Of a DNA stretch of 6,374 nt, positions 6,107-6,374 are shown piece after piece. A program made the translations under genes and the position numbers. The DNA lies in the NCBI GenBank assembly GCA_903845455.1, contig CAIMXN010000115.1:1-6374 (forward strand), read 5' to 3'. The DNA is from an uncultured beta proteobacterium. GTDB taxonomy: Bacteria; Pseudomonadota; Gammaproteobacteria; Burkholderiales; Burkholderiaceae. How positions within the stretch are numbered: the stretch's first letter is position 1; each line of letters begins with the position of its first letter. Under the pieces are notes generated by a model. That model was not told the origin of the DNA. It ran no database searches and saw nothing but the letters and a program-made list of their open reading frames with translations.

Positions 6107-6374
6107 GTTGGCACAACACCCCCATTGCCTTAATGGCAAAAGCGCTTGCCGCAAAAGAGGTCTCTAGTACTGAGCTCACTCAGTACTTTTTAGACCGAAT
6201 TGAGTCTGGTAAACAGTGGAATGCCTATTTAGATGTAAATGCTCACTTAAGTTTAGAGCAAGCATCTGCGGCAGATATACTCATTTCCTCAGGTAAAGCT
6301 GGTAAGTTGACTGGCATCCCTGTTGCTCACAAAGATGTCTTTGTTACCAAGGGGTGGAAGTCAACAGCAGCCTC
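6103..6374 (+). CDS. gatA: GatA, amidase subunit of Asp/Glu-tRNA amidotransferase (3' end outside window)
   Basis: GatA hydrolyses glutamine and passes ammonia to GatB for tRNA transamidation. Ninety codons are visible, starting MSWHNTPIALMAKAL, and the frame is open to the window edge; the full protein is usually about 480-500 residues. The amidase-signature start is present in LTGIPVAHKDVFVTKGW (69-85), where Lys77 in HKD corresponds to the catalytic Lys of the Ser-cis-Ser-Lys triad; the two serines lie beyond the window. The ATG overlaps the gatC stop as ATGA (6103-6106), which supports this start. gatB probably follows downstream, but this cannot be seen. Confidence 0.95.
   Translation, partial: MSWHNTPIALMAKALAAKEVSSTELTQYFLDRIESGKQWNAYLDVNAHLSLEQASAADILISSGKAGKLTGIPVAHKDVFVTKGWKSTAA

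Noticed and set aside
5775..6179. 134-codon minus-strand open frame across gatC
   Set aside because: It is antisense to gatC and the start of gatA, both clearly genuine, and would cover the divergent promoter region. The peptide resembles no family I recognise.
1..6374. CRISPR arrays, tRNA or rRNA genes, toxin-antitoxin or defence systems
   Set aside because: No regularly spaced repeats, tRNA-like cloverleaf or rRNA sequence was seen, and almost all of the window is taken by recognised housekeeping genes.

Overview
The window is a compact chromosomal region from a betaproteobacterium. Moderate GC content, the protein sequences and the gene order (gatC-gatA divergent from mreB-mreC-mreD-mrdA-rodA) best fit Burkholderiales, and resemble a freshwater Polynucleobacter-type genome. 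That placement is from recollection of family sequences and was not searched.

Layout. Positions 1-140 are the right-hand end of an IS3-family insertion sequence: the last 30 residues of its transposase (stop at 91-93) and a terminal inverted repeat ending at about 140. After 39 bp of non-coding DNA comes the minus-strand cell-shape operon, read from right to left: mreB (5750-4707), mreC (4682-3750), mreD (3753-3229), mrdA/PBP2 (3220-1313) and rodA (1331-180). Its genes are separated by 24 bp or less, or overlap (ATGA for mreC/mreD, 19 bp for mrdA/rodA), so they almost certainly form one transcript. A 62-bp AT-rich divergent region (5751-5812) separates mreB from plus-strand gatC (5813-6106), which overlaps gatA by ATGA. 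gatA is cut by the right edge of the window.

Function. MreB filaments under the membrane, with MreC and MreD, organise the elongasome. RodA (SEDS glycan polymerase) and PBP2 (transpeptidase) are its wall-building pair and set rod shape. GatC and GatA belong to the GatCAB amidotransferase, which makes Gln-tRNA(Gln) and/or Asn-tRNA(Asn) from misacylated tRNA. Every complete gene looks intact, with its catalytic or signature residues present.

No previously undescribed system is apparent. Points worth a second look are the IS element just downstream of rodA, a TTG start for mreC in frame with the mreB stop, a possible zinc site in PBP2, a possible periplasmic disulfide in RodA, a near-leaderless gatC, and small hairpins with a shared 11-mer at two gene junctions. 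No stretch over 300 bases lacks a gene.
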